Of a stretch of DNA of 24,604 bases, positions 1 to 7,800 are shown one piece after another. Numbering within the stretch: the first letter of the stretch is position 1; every line of letters begins with the position of its first letter. This DNA comes from Akkermansiaceae bacterium UBA1506 (GTDB lineage Bacteria > Verrucomicrobiota > Verrucomicrobiia > Verrucomicrobiales > DEV007). The notes under the pieces are model-generated. The model saw only the letters and a program-made list of their open reading frames with translations. It was not told where the DNA came from and searched no databases. The position numbers were made by a program, and so were the translations under genes. Where the stretch lies: assembly GCA_002323995.1 (NCBI GenBank), contig DCQY01000005.1:28344-52947 (forward strand), read 5' to 3'.

Positions 1-59
1 AAATCATTATAAGTGAAATCAGCCAGAAAAAGATGGAGGGCTTCTTTTTTGCGCGGCAT
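1..59 (-). CDS. 5' end of a probable leftward gene, cut by the window edge
   Basis: Reading leftward from an ATG at 59 the frame stays open to the window edge for 19 full codons and begins MPRKKEALHLFLADFTYND. The basic start followed by a mixed hydrophobic/charged stretch looks like an ordinary cytoplasmic N-terminus. It would be divergent from the ABC transporter, with 80 bp between the starts, a normal size for a shared promoter region. Nineteen residues are too few to name a family, and a short open stretch can occur by chance, so this is tentative. Confidence 0.4.
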   Translation of the reverse strand, partial: MPRKKEALHLFLADFTYND

Positions 60-139
60 GGTGGGGAGAGAAATGTTACTCAATGCGGGAATATCGTCTT
101 AAACTTTCAAATTCCTAACCGATTCAATCAGAACCCTGA

Positions 140-1879
140 ATGAGCACCGTTTTCCGAGTCGTCACCTACCTGAAGCGATACCCCGCTCTCGCCATTTCGC
201 AGCTGACCTGCGCGGTGCTAATGACGGTTTTGGTTATCGTCTTCCCCGAGGTCACCAAGGTGGTCACCGGTGAAGTCATTCCACAGCGCGACTTTGACCG
301 CCTCCTGCCACTCGCTCTTATCGCACTCGGCACATTCTTTGCGACCAATCTGTTCAACGCTCTTCGGATCATCCTCAATAATACATTTGAGCAAAAGGTG
401 ATTTTTGACATTCGCTCAGATTTGTATCGAAAAATCCAACGGCTCCCTATGCGCTGGTTCGATAACAAGCGAACCGGTGACATCATGACCCGTGTGACAG
501 AAGATGTCACGGCAATGGAACGCGTCCTTATCGATGGGATCGAACAAGGAGTCGTAGCCCTGCTCCAAGTTCTGGTCGTGGGAGCTTACCTCTTCATCAA
601 GGATCCGCAGTTAGCCGGGGTCGCCATGATACCGATGCCCTTCCTGCTTTTTGGTGCCTGGGCCTACACCCGCTTCGCTCCGGAACGCCACCGCAGAGTG
701 CGCAGGGCAACCAGTTCAATGAACTCTCTGTTGCACGACAATATCGACGGCATCCAGCAGATCAAAGCCTTTACGCGCGAGGAATCTGAACTTGCTAGTT
801 TCAACGAATCCAGCAATGCAGTGCGACTAGCGACCCTCAAGCTGATGAGAGCATGGGCCGCCTACAACCCGAGCATGGAATTTTTCCGCAACCTTGGCTA
901 TGCCCTTGTGATTGCTTTTGGAGCCTACTGGGTGATGCAGAGCCCTGACCAAGCCGCCCTTGAAGAGAATACCGGCATCTTCGTAGCGTTTCTCGTCGCG
1001 CTCAGCCTGTTTTACGAACCGGTCTCCCGACTAAACAATCTAAACCAGATCATTCAGGCCGGCCGTGCTGCGGGAGAACGGGTTTTCGAAATCATTGATG
1101 CCGAGGAAGAGCCCGATGTCGATGAGGGCGTCGACCTGAAGCAACCCATCGAAGGACATGTTATCTTTGAGAAAGTTAGATTTTCCTATGGTGAAAATAT
1201 CGCGACACTCAAGGATGTGGACCTCAAGGCGGCTCCTGGAGAGATGATTGCCCTCGTCGGTCATACCGGGGCTGGCAAATCGACCATCATCAACCTTCTG
1301 ACACGCTTCTACGAAAGAGAGTCCGGAGTTATCAGTATCGACGGACAGGACATCGCCGAAGCGAAGAAGAGCTCATTGCGCGATGCGATGGGCTACGTGA
1401 CCCAGGAAAGCTTTCTCTTTAACTGCAGCATCCGTGAGAATCTGCAACTTGCCAAAGAACATGCGACCGAGAAAGACATGTGGGACGTTCTGCGCGCTTC
1501 CAATGCCGAAAAGTTCGTCGAGGCGCTTCCAGAAGGGCTCGACACCAAAGTGGGCGAGCGCGGGGTGAAACTCTCTGTCGGAGAGAAACAGCGTATCGCA
1601 ATCGCGCGCGTTATCTTGAAAAATCCTCCGATCCTACTTCTCGACGAAGCCACTGCCAGCGTTGACACCGAAACGGAGAAACTGATCCAGGAAGCACTCG
1701 AAAAGCTCATGGCCAATCGGACAAGCTTCGTTATCGCTCACCGACTTTCGACGATTCGCAACGCGGATCGTATCTATGTACTCAATGGAGGCGAAGTGGT
1801 TGAGGAAGGAACTCACGACGAGCTTCAATCAAAAGACGGTGTCTACGCCGTGCTCTGCCAAAAGAGCTTGATGGTGTGA
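140..1879 (+). CDS. MsbA-like ABC transporter, fused permease and ATPase
   Basis: This is a 579-residue half-transporter, the usual length for the MsbA/multidrug exporter class, expected to work as a homodimer in the inner membrane and flip lipids or export hydrophobic compounds. The N-terminal ~330 residues form a six-helix transmembrane domain with the typical cytoplasmic stretch MRWFDNKRTGDIMTRVTEDV. The C-terminal nucleotide-binding domain has Walker A GHTGAGKST (374-382), the signature as LSVGEKQR (478-485; Val in place of the common Gly/Gly-Gly), Walker B ILLLDE (498-503) and the switch His534 in IAHRLST. It starts at an ATG without a Shine-Dalgarno site. The substrate cannot be told from sequence; lipid A/lipid flipping is one option among several. 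The lipoprotein gene follows after 76 bp. Confidence 0.93.
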   Translation: MSTVFRVVTYLKRYPALAISQLTCAVLMTVLVIVFPEVTKVVTGEVIPQRDFDRLLPLALIALGTFFATNLFNALRIILNNTFEQKVIFDIRSDLYRKIQRLPMRWFDNKRTGDIMTRVTEDVTAMERVLIDGIEQGVVALLQVLVVGAYLFIKDPQLAGVAMIPMPFLLFGAWAYTRFAPERHRRVRRATSSMNSLLHDNIDGIQQIKAFTREESELASFNESSNAVRLATLKLMRAWAAYNPSMEFFRNLGYALVIAFGAYWVMQSPDQAALEENTGIFVAFLVALSLFYEPVSRLNNLNQIIQAGRAAGERVFEIIDAEEEPDVDEGVDLKQPIEGHVIFEKVRFSYGENIATLKDVDLKAAPGEMIALVGHTGAGKSTIINLLTRFYERESGVISIDGQDIAEAKKSSLRDAMGYVTQESFLFNCSIRENLQLAKEHATEKDMWDVLRASNAEKFVEALPEGLDTKVGERGVKLSVGEKQRIAIARVILKNPPILLLDEATASVDTETEKLIQEALEKLMANRTSFVIAHRLSTIRNADRIYVLNGGEVVEEGTHDELQSKDGVYAVLCQKSLMV

Positions 1880-1955
1880 ACGATCGATCAGATCATTGGT
1901 TCCATCATTTTTATCAATTGTTATTTTGTCCACCCCGAAACAGCCTATATCCATT

Positions 1956-2507
1956 ATGAAATACCATCGCTTGATTTTTGCCCTTAGTGCCGCCATAGGC
2001 CTCGCCAGCTGCGACTCTGTCGTCACCTCAAACCATATCAGCAAGCAGACCGAAAGCCTGATTCAGCAGGAGTTGACTGGCACCTGGCAGGTTGAAGATG
2101 AAATCTGGCAAATCGAATTTGACGAGACAGACTTAGGGCATCTCGCCTCGCTGAATTGGAAGAAGAATCAGTTCGAGATTTCCCGCGCTCAGTTTCAGGG
2201 GCTAAAGGTCGATAAAACCACCATCATTACGGTAGAGTCTCCCGAAGAAACTGAGGATAAATTTCCTCTCGTCGCCTTCAGATTAGCTGATGAAGAAACC
2301 GGAAATATCTTCCTGCCCAAAGTGAAAGCGGTGGCAAAGTTGGTCGAGTCAGGAAAATTTGAAGGCGAAGTCGAGCGCGGAAAAAGCTCTATTACAGTGA
2401 AAATACCTGACGCGGTTGATATGGTTACGCGCACTCCGCTAGCAGAGCTCTTCGACTTTGAGAAGCCCAAGACCCTCAAAAGAGTGAGACCGTTGGAAGC
2501 AGATTAG
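1956..2507 (+). CDS. Small lipoprotein of unknown function
   Basis: The frame is open from 1896, but the ATG at 1956 is the convincing start because it gives a clean lipoprotein signal: MKYHR, a hydrophobic core, and lipobox L-A-S-C with lipidation at Cys19. The mature protein is about 165 residues, soluble and rich in charged residues, with a TGTWQVEDEIWQIEFDE segment that resembles beta-strand lipoproteins measuring or binding small ligands. Asp follows the lipidated Cys, which in E. coli favours retention in the inner membrane; whether this rule holds here is unknown. I do not recognise the family. It lies downstream of the ABC exporter in the same direction and converges on ahcY. Confidence 0.75.
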   Translation: MKYHRLIFALSAAIGLASCDSVVTSNHISKQTESLIQQELTGTWQVEDEIWQIEFDETDLGHLASLNWKKNQFEISRAQFQGLKVDKTTIITVESPEETEDKFPLVAFRLADEETGNIFLPKVKAVAKLVESGKFEGEVERGKSSITVKIPDAVDMVTRTPLAELFDFEKPKTLKRVRPLEAD

Positions 2508-2581
2508 TAGCGGTGTTATGCCGCCTACAATCAACTCAACGAAAGAATTTTTCCCACGCCTTTTCGGGATGGTAATCCCGC

Positions 2582-4027
2582 TTAGTAGCGGTAGTGCTCG
2601 GGCTTATAAGGACCATCCTGAGGCACGCCGATATAGTCGGCCTGATCAGTGGTGAGTTCGGTAAGCTTGGCACCAATCTTGTCGAGGTGAAGTCGAGCCA
2701 CCTCTTCGTCGAGCTTCTTGGGCAGAACATAGACGCCAACCGCGTAGTTGTCCTTGTTCTTCCAGAGGTCGATCTGTGCAAGCGTTTGGTTGGTGAAGCT
2801 GTTGGACATCACGAAACTGGGGTGGCCGGTGGCACAACCCAAGTTCACGAGACGACCCTCAGCGAGGACAAAAATCTGGTTACCGCTCGGGAGCGTGTAA
2901 CGATCGACCTGCGGCTTGATGTTTACCAATTCAACGCCTTCGTGCTCGTTGAGCTTGGCAATCTGGATCTCGTTGTCGAAGTGACCAATGTTACAAACTA
3001 TGGCCTGGTCTTTCATCGCGAGCATGTGCTCGAGGCGAATAATGTCCTTGTTACCAGTCGTGGTTACAAAGATGTCTGCAGTCTCAAGAGCGTCTTCGAT
3101 CGGCAGCACGCGGAAACCCTCCATGGCGGCTTGTAGCGCACAGATCGGGTCGATTTCGGTCACGATGACCTGGGCACCGAATCCTCGGAGCGTCTGCGCG
3201 CACCCCTTACCGACATCACCGTAACCACAAACCACGGATACTTTGCCAGCAATCATCACATCAGTGGCACGCTTGATGCCGTCAACGAGAGACTCACGGC
3301 AACCGTAGAGGTTATCGAACTTGGACTTGGTCACGGAGTCGTTCACGTTGATCGCAGGGACGCGAAGCTTCTCGGCTTCAGCCATCTGGTAGAGACGATG
3401 AACCCCGGTGGTGGTTTCTTCGGAAACTCCCTTCCAATCTTTGAGGTAGTTGGTGAATTTGTCGTTGTGGGAAGCATGGATGCGGCGAAGGAGGTTCTTA
3501 ATGACGGCCTCCTCTTCGCTTTCGGAATCGGAGTCGATGAAAGAAGTGTCACCTTCTTCGAGCTCAGCACCCTTGTGGATAAGAAGCGTGGCATCACCAC
3601 CATCGTCAACGATCAGCTCGGGGCCGGAACCATCAGGCCAGGTCAGAGCCGCTTCGGTGCAATCCCAGTATTCTTCCAGTGTCTCGCCTTTCCAGGCAAA
3701 CACAGGAACTCCAGCAGCGGCAATCGCAGCCGCTGCATGGTCTTGGGTCGAAAAAATGTTGCAGGAGCACCAACGAACATCAGCGCCAAGTTCGACCAGG
3801 GTCTCGATCAGAACCGCCGTCTGAATCGTCATATGAAGAGATCCCATCACGCGAACGCCATCGAGGGGCTTGTCCGCTGCATACTTGGCTCGAGTCGCCA
3901 TGAGACCAGGCATTTCCTCTTGGGCCACTTCGATCTCTTTGCGACCGAAGTCAGCTAGGCTCATATCGGCCACTTTATATTGTTCGGTAATTCCGGTCGA
4001 AGGCGTTAATTCTAGTGTAGCGCTCAT
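2582..4027 (-). CDS. ahcY: Adenosylhomocysteinase (SAH hydrolase)
   Basis: The enzyme splits S-adenosylhomocysteine into adenosine and homocysteine, removing the product inhibitor of methyltransferases and feeding the methionine cycle; it is cytoplasmic, NAD-dependent and usually tetrameric. The 481-residue protein shows the substrate region GSLHMTIQTAVLIETL, the NAD-binding GYGDVGKG, DNLYGCRESLVDGI, and the family C-terminus PYKPEHYRY. Its length fits the long bacterial form, which carries an insertion of about 40 residues (here the acidic DSDSESEEEA region). The frame stays open upstream to 4072, overlapping the end of metK, but the ATG at 4027 (MSATLEL) gives the normal N-terminus and a 35-bp gap after metK. 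A weak purine run GAGAAAG precedes it. Very probably co-transcribed with metK. Confidence 0.97.
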   Translation of the reverse strand: MSATLELTPSTGITEQYKVADMSLADFGRKEIEVAQEEMPGLMATRAKYAADKPLDGVRVMGSLHMTIQTAVLIETLVELGADVRWCSCNIFSTQDHAAAAIAAAGVPVFAWKGETLEEYWDCTEAALTWPDGSGPELIVDDGGDATLLIHKGAELEEGDTSFIDSDSESEEEAVIKNLLRRIHASHNDKFTNYLKDWKGVSEETTTGVHRLYQMAEAEKLRVPAINVNDSVTKSKFDNLYGCRESLVDGIKRATDVMIAGKVSVVCGYGDVGKGCAQTLRGFGAQVIVTEIDPICALQAAMEGFRVLPIEDALETADIFVTTTGNKDIIRLEHMLAMKDQAIVCNIGHFDNEIQIAKLNEHEGVELVNIKPQVDRYTLPSGNQIFVLAEGRLVNLGCATGHPSFVMSNSFTNQTLAQIDLWKNKDNYAVGVYVLPKKLDEEVARLHLDKIGAKLTELTTDQADYIGVPQDGPYKPEHYRY

Positions 4028-4062
4028 AGATTTGTCTTTCTCAATAAATAGTTTTTCGGAGG

Positions 4063-5241
4063 TTAGGAACACGCGCTCTTCAGATCGTCAACTTTGTCGG
4101 TTTTCTCCCAAGTGATGGCGTCGAGGTCGTCTTCGCGGCCAAAGTGTCCATAGTTGGTCGTTTTACGATAGATCGGACGAAGCAGATTCAACTGACTGAT
4201 AAAATCAGCCGGTTTGAACGAGAAAACGTCCTGAATGCCACTGACGATCTTGGCTTCTTCGATCTGGTTGGTGCCGAAGGTATCCACGTGCACGGAAACC
4301 GGATCGGGGTAACCGATAGCGTAAGCAAGTTGGAGTTCGCAACGGTCAGCGAGACCTGCAGCAACCACGTTTTTTGCAACATAGCGCGCCATGTAAGCGG
4401 CAGAACGGTCTACCTTGCTGGGGTCTTTTCCTGAGAAAGCACCACCACCATGGCGTCCCATACCACCGTAGGTATCGACGATGATCTTTCGACCGGTCAG
4501 ACCGCAGTCCCCTTCAGGGCCGCCAATAATGAAGAGCCCGGTAGGGTTGATATGGTATTCGGTGTCCTCGGTAAGAAGCTCAGCCGGCAATTCAGCGTCA
4601 ACGAGGTCTTTTTTGAGAATATCGCGGATCTCCTGGGTGGTAATATCGGCAGCGTGCTGAACGGAAACCACCACGGCAGTGATGCGGCTCGGCTTGCCGT
4701 CGACATACTCAACCGAAACTTGGGTCTTATTGTCGGGACGAAGCCAAGCATGCTTCCCACTCTTGCGAAGCTCAGTCACAGCGCGCCCTAACTTGTGAGA
4801 GTATGCTATCGGTGCCGGCATCAACTCTGGCGTTTCCCTAACCGCATAGCCGAACATGATGCCCTGATCGCCGGCGCCCTGCTCTTCCGTCTGTTTGTTT
4901 TCTGCAGCAGCAGCATCAACTCCCTGAGCGATATCCGAAGACTGCTGGCCCAGAGCGTTAAGAAAGAAGAAATCGTTGGCGTTGAACTTACAATCGTCGT
5001 TCACATAGCCAATCTCTTCCATAGCCGCTTTGACCACGCTTTGATAATCGAACTCGGCTTTCGTTGTGATCTCACCACCAAGAGCAACGATATTGTCTTT
5101 CACCATGGTTTCACAGGCCACGCGAGAGCCCGGATCTTGCTCAAAGCAGGCATCAACAATGGAGTCGGAAATGGTGTCACACACCTTATCGGGATGACCC
5201 TCAGTGACGGACTCGGACGAGAAAATATAGGTTTGTGCCAT
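4063..5241 (-). CDS. metK: S-adenosylmethionine synthetase
   Basis: It makes SAM from methionine and ATP. The 392-residue protein has the standard motifs: GHPDK (15-19), GAGDQGIMFGYA, and the phosphate-binding GGGAFSGKDP, and ends near the usual HFGRE segment. The ATG at 5241 (MAQTYIFSSESVTEGHPDK) matches the family start. An ATG at 5274 is in frame but would add an atypical MYQPIKICKYD leader. No Shine-Dalgarno site precedes either. It is the first gene of a metK-ahcY unit, so SAM production and SAH removal are made together. The divergent regulator begins only 47 bp away, leaving no room for a SAM riboswitch; control is more likely at the DNA level. Confidence 0.97.
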   Translation of the reverse strand: MAQTYIFSSESVTEGHPDKVCDTISDSIVDACFEQDPGSRVACETMVKDNIVALGGEITTKAEFDYQSVVKAAMEEIGYVNDDCKFNANDFFFLNALGQQSSDIAQGVDAAAAENKQTEEQGAGDQGIMFGYAVRETPELMPAPIAYSHKLGRAVTELRKSGKHAWLRPDNKTQVSVEYVDGKPSRITAVVVSVQHAADITTQEIRDILKKDLVDAELPAELLTEDTEYHINPTGLFIIGGPEGDCGLTGRKIIVDTYGGMGRHGGGAFSGKDPSKVDRSAAYMARYVAKNVVAAGLADRCELQLAYAIGYPDPVSVHVDTFGTNQIEEAKIVSGIQDVFSFKPADFISQLNLLRPIYRKTTNYGHFGREDDLDAITWEKTDKVDDLKSACS

Positions 5242-5263
5242 GTCGTATTTACAAATCTTGATG

Positions 5264-5298
5264 GGTTGATACATTAATGATGATATCTATGGCGTCAA
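5264..5298 (-). promoter_or_regulatory. Candidate metK promoter with overlapping palindrome
   Basis: Read leftward, TTGACG (complement of 5293-5298) and TAATGT (complement of 5271-5276) are separated by 16 bp and could be -35 and -10 elements, giving a leader of about 20 bases before metK. The -35 would lie inside the divergent regulator gene. The palindrome CATTAATG (5272-5279) covers the -10 and is flanked by GATA (5268-5271) and TATC (5284-5287), a plausible operator for the neighbouring ArsR-type protein. The -10 matches consensus at only about three positions, so this is a suggestion from position and symmetry, not a firm call. Confidence 0.3.
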
Positions 5299-6218
5299 CG
5301 CTCAAAACGCTAAAGCTTATAACTGATCCGACCCGAGTGCGCATCCTGCAGCTACTTCGGCGCGAAAACCTTTCCGTACTGGAGCTGCAGGAGATCCTGG
5401 GGATGGGCCAGTCGCGGATTTCGACCCACCTTTCGGGCTTAAAACAAGCGAAATTGGTCTCGGATCGCCGGTCCGGGAAACATATCATCTACGGCTTTGG
5501 AAATGACCGAGGAGAGTTGGATCCCCGTCTACTCCAGACGTTGGATCTCGCTGCAGCCGGAGTTGCGGAAATCACGGACGATATCGCCGCATTGGATCTG
5601 GCGCTGAACAAGCGGCGTGATGCCGCGCGCGCCTATTTCGATTCTCTGGCTGGAAAGTTCGGTAAAACTTATGTCCCCGGCCGCTCATGGAAAGCGCTCG
5701 CCGAGACCCTGCTGAAGCTCATGCCACCCATGGTCATCGCAGACCTAGGTGCCGGTGAGGGAACTTTTTCCCAGCTACTCGCTCAGAGAGCGGAAAAAGT
5801 CATTGCGGTCGATAACTCCGAGAAAATGGTCGCCTATGGCTCCAATGTCGCCAAAGAGAACGGTTTCAAGAATCTTGAATACCGTCTTGGAGAAATTGAA
5901 GCACCTCCCATCGACGACAACTCGATCGATCTCATCTTTTTGAGCCAAGCCCTCCACCACGCAGAGAAACCCGCCAAGGCTATCCGGGAAGCTCATCGGA
6001 TCGCGAAACCCGGCGGCCGCATCGTGATTCTCGACCTGATCAAGCATCAGTTTGAAGATGCGCGTGAGCTCTACGCCGACATTTGGCTTGGATTCTCTGA
6101 ACTGGATATCACCAGATTCCTAAACGAGGCCGGCTTTCATGAGGTCGAAATTTCCGTTGTTGATCGCGAAACAGAATCGCCCCACTTTCAAACCTTGATG
6201 GCCATCGGTACCAAGTAA
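5289..6218 (+). CDS. ArsR-family regulator fused to a SAM methyltransferase-like domain
   Basis: The 309-residue protein has two parts. Residues ~1-80 form an ArsR winged helix (LKLITDPTRVRILQLLRRENLSVLELQEILGM..., then SRISTHLSGLKQAKLVSDRRSGK). Residues ~130-240 form a class I methyltransferase fold with the SAM-binding motif ADLGAGEGT, acidic loop VIAVDNSEKMV, and the LSQALHHAEKPAKAIREAHRIAKPGG segment seen in UbiE-like enzymes. It lacks an obvious metal-sensing Cys cluster. In Proteobacteria, ArsR-type SahR regulators control ahcY, metK and related genes in response to SAH (from memory). The divergent position next to metK-ahcY supports the same role here, with the methyltransferase domain as SAM/SAH sensor. 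Several starts are possible (5277, 5280, 5289); 5289 (MASTLKTLK) fits the family best. Confidence 0.88.
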   Translation: MASTLKTLKLITDPTRVRILQLLRRENLSVLELQEILGMGQSRISTHLSGLKQAKLVSDRRSGKHIIYGFGNDRGELDPRLLQTLDLAAAGVAEITDDIAALDLALNKRRDAARAYFDSLAGKFGKTYVPGRSWKALAETLLKLMPPMVIADLGAGEGTFSQLLAQRAEKVIAVDNSEKMVAYGSNVAKENGFKNLEYRLGEIEAPPIDDNSIDLIFLSQALHHAEKPAKAIREAHRIAKPGGRIVILDLIKHQFEDARELYADIWLGFSELDITRFLNEAGFHEVEISVVDRETESPHFQTLMAIGTK

Positions 6219-6230
6219 ACGGGCATCCTC

Positions 6231-7034
6231 ATGAAATTTTTCTCCCTCCTATGCCTGGCGACCCTTTTTCCTGCAGCGCTGGCAGCTCAGTGGAGGATTG
6301 AAGACCAATCGCCCCCTCAAAAAGCGGATTCACCTCTTATTTTTGAGCGAAAAGCAGTCAGCCGATCGGGTGCTACGGGCCTCTTTTCATCGCGCCGTAT
6401 CGACTTAATTTGGTTCAATGATGAACATTTCACGTTCAAAGTCATCGATAACGGTGCAGGCAGCTCAGCAGCCTATTCTTCTCTCGCTGATGCGATGAAG
6501 GCTAATAACTGCATTGCCGGCAGCAACGGAGGCTTCTTTCTTAAAGACTTCGCACCTTCAGGCCTTATGATTGCTAATGGAAAGGCAACCGGCACCTTTG
6601 GGACCGGTGGGCTTCTAAGTGGCGTGCTACTTTCCAATAGTAAGCGAAACTCCTATCTTCTCCGACGGGCCGAGTACAGTGCCAGCAAGCACAATCCAAC
6701 CGACCTTGTCCAGACCGGGCCTTTCCTAGTAGACCAGGGCGTGACTGTGAAAGGCTTGTCTCCCGAAAACGCACGCCGACGCACTTTTGTCCTCCATAAC
6801 GGGCACAAAATGTTTGCCTTGGGCCTGAGCGACTCTTTCACTCTTGCCGACCTGGGAGAAATCCTTGGCGATCCCAACTTCTCCCCGGCGGAGAAAATTT
6901 ATCGTGCCCTCAACCTAGACGGTGGCACAAGCAGCGGCTTCTACATGGACCGTGCAACCAACGCCAGTCCGATGGTAGTCGAGCCTTTCAAGCGGGTGAG
7001 AAACTTTATTGGGGTGGTGCCGCGGAATCCGTAA
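6231..7034 (+). CDS. Secreted phosphodiester glycosidase (NAGPA/DUF2233)
   Basis: The 267-residue protein starts with a Sec signal peptide (MKFFSLLCLATLFPAALAAQ, probable cleavage after A-L-A near residue 19) and is therefore periplasmic or secreted. The family motifs are clear: NGGFF (99-103) followed by PSGLMIANG, QTGPFLVD (161-168), RRRTFV (183-188), and LNLDGGTSSG (227-236). Members hydrolyse phosphodiester-linked sugars (the human relative uncovers mannose 6-phosphate), and bacterial relatives probably act on exopolysaccharide or cell-wall glycans. Its substrate is unknown. It starts 12 bp after the ArsR-methyltransferase gene in the same direction, so the two are probably co-transcribed, although a functional link is not evident. 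Confidence 0.88.
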   Translation: MKFFSLLCLATLFPAALAAQWRIEDQSPPQKADSPLIFERKAVSRSGATGLFSSRRIDLIWFNDEHFTFKVIDNGAGSSAAYSSLADAMKANNCIAGSNGGFFLKDFAPSGLMIANGKATGTFGTGGLLSGVLLSNSKRNSYLLRRAEYSASKHNPTDLVQTGPFLVDQGVTVKGLSPENARRRTFVLHNGHKMFALGLSDSFTLADLGEILGDPNFSPAEKIYRALNLDGGTSSGFYMDRATNASPMVVEPFKRVRNFIGVVPRNP

Positions 7035-7064
7035 TTCTAATCGGCCCTTTCCCACGAATACCCC

Positions 7065-7117
7065 AGCCCGGAGGGCATGGCCTGGAAAAGCTGTCTTAGG
7101 CCAAAACTTTTCGGGCT
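7065..7117. other. Nested inverted repeats between the glycosidase and sigma-factor genes
   Basis: The 185-bp gap 7035-7219 holds two nested GC-rich inverted repeats: outer AGCCCG (7065-7070) with CGGGCT (7112-7117), inner TGGCCT (7078-7083) with AGGCCA (7098-7103). They could fold into one stem with an internal loop. No T-run follows in either direction, so it is not a normal intrinsic terminator. It may be a rho-type transcript end, a structured leader, or chance. A TATACA at 7185-7190 further right is a weak -10 candidate for the sigma gene. Confidence 0.25.
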
Positions 7118-7219
7118 CCCTGTCCCTAACGCGATCGAGTCATTTCTTTTCGAAACAATCTGTCACATCGAAGTCCTTATCGGATATACATTATCGAACA
7201 CTGAAAAACGAATCTAGCC

Positions 7220-7786
7220 TTGTCAGATCACGAAACAGAAACCAAGCTCGTCACCCGCCTACAAGATGGTGACCTCGGTGCTTTTGAGGAATTGCTGAAC
7301 ATCCACAGCTCCCGACTTCGTGCTTTCGTGGCAATGAAGTTGCCAATTCCCCACCTAATCGACGAAATCGCTCACGAAACATTTGTGTTTGCTCACCGTC
7401 ACATCCTTGATTTCGAAGCTGGAACCGATTTTGGTAAGTGGATCCGGGCGATCGCCTATAATCTGATTCGCAAGGAAACTCTTCGCCACAAACGCCTTTC
7501 CAATAACCGAGAGAAGTTTATGGAGCATTATTTGCTCGATCAGGCAGGCAAAGGGGAAGTATCGCCGGAATCTTCCATCGTGATTTATCTTGAGGAGTGC
7601 CTTCTCAAGCTTTCTGATAATCAGCGTTTGCTCCTCGAGCACAAATACAAATTATCTGAATCATCCCGCGAAATCGCCGGAGCTTTTCAGCAGAGCGAAG
7701 CGTGGGTCCGAACTACGCTTTGTCGCATCCGAACCGCTCTGAGAACCTGCATCGAGCAGAAAGTGAGCGCATCTGCTACTATCTAA
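7220..7786 (+). CDS. ECF-type RNA polymerase sigma factor (PVC group)
   Basis: The 188-residue protein has only regions 2 and 4 of sigma-70, as in ECF sigma factors. Region 2 covers about residues 20-95 (FEELLNIHSSRLRAFV through GKWIRAIAYNLIRKE), and region 4 covers about residues 125-180 (LLKLSDNQRLLLEHKYKL..., with helix-turn-helix SREIAGAFQQSEAWVRTTLCRIRTAL). It resembles the sigma factors common in Rhodopirellula and Verrucomicrobium. The only sensible start is TTG at 7220 (reading MSDHETETKLV), with no Shine-Dalgarno site. The FecR/LamG protein follows 14 bp downstream and is the likely anti-sigma or signal-transducing partner. Probable targets are itself and the secreted-protein genes that follow. 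Confidence 0.88.
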   Translation: MSDHETETKLVTRLQDGDLGAFEELLNIHSSRLRAFVAMKLPIPHLIDEIAHETFVFAHRHILDFEAGTDFGKWIRAIAYNLIRKETLRHKRLSNNREKFMEHYLLDQAGKGEVSPESSIVIYLEECLLKLSDNQRLLLEHKYKLSESSREIAGAFQQSEAWVRTTLCRIRTALRTCIEQKVSASATI

Positions 7787-7800
7787 ACAGAACTTTAATT

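Noticed and set aside
2565..2580. Hairpin CGGGAT-ggta-ATCCCG between the lipoprotein and ahcY ends
   Set aside because: No T-run follows on either strand, so it is not called a terminator; it may still mark a transcript end.
2504..2592. Direct repeat TTAGTAGCGGT at 2504-2514 and 2582-2592
   Set aside because: An 11-base repeat over this distance is expected by chance somewhere in a window of this size, and both copies overlap stop codons of unrelated genes.
3398..3958. Open frames on the + strand opposite ahcY
   Set aside because: They mirror a highly conserved gene, show no domain features and have no separate support.
5242..5288. SAM riboswitch upstream of metK
   Set aside because: The space to the divergent gene is 47 bp, too short for known SAM-I class switches, and I see no fitting stems.
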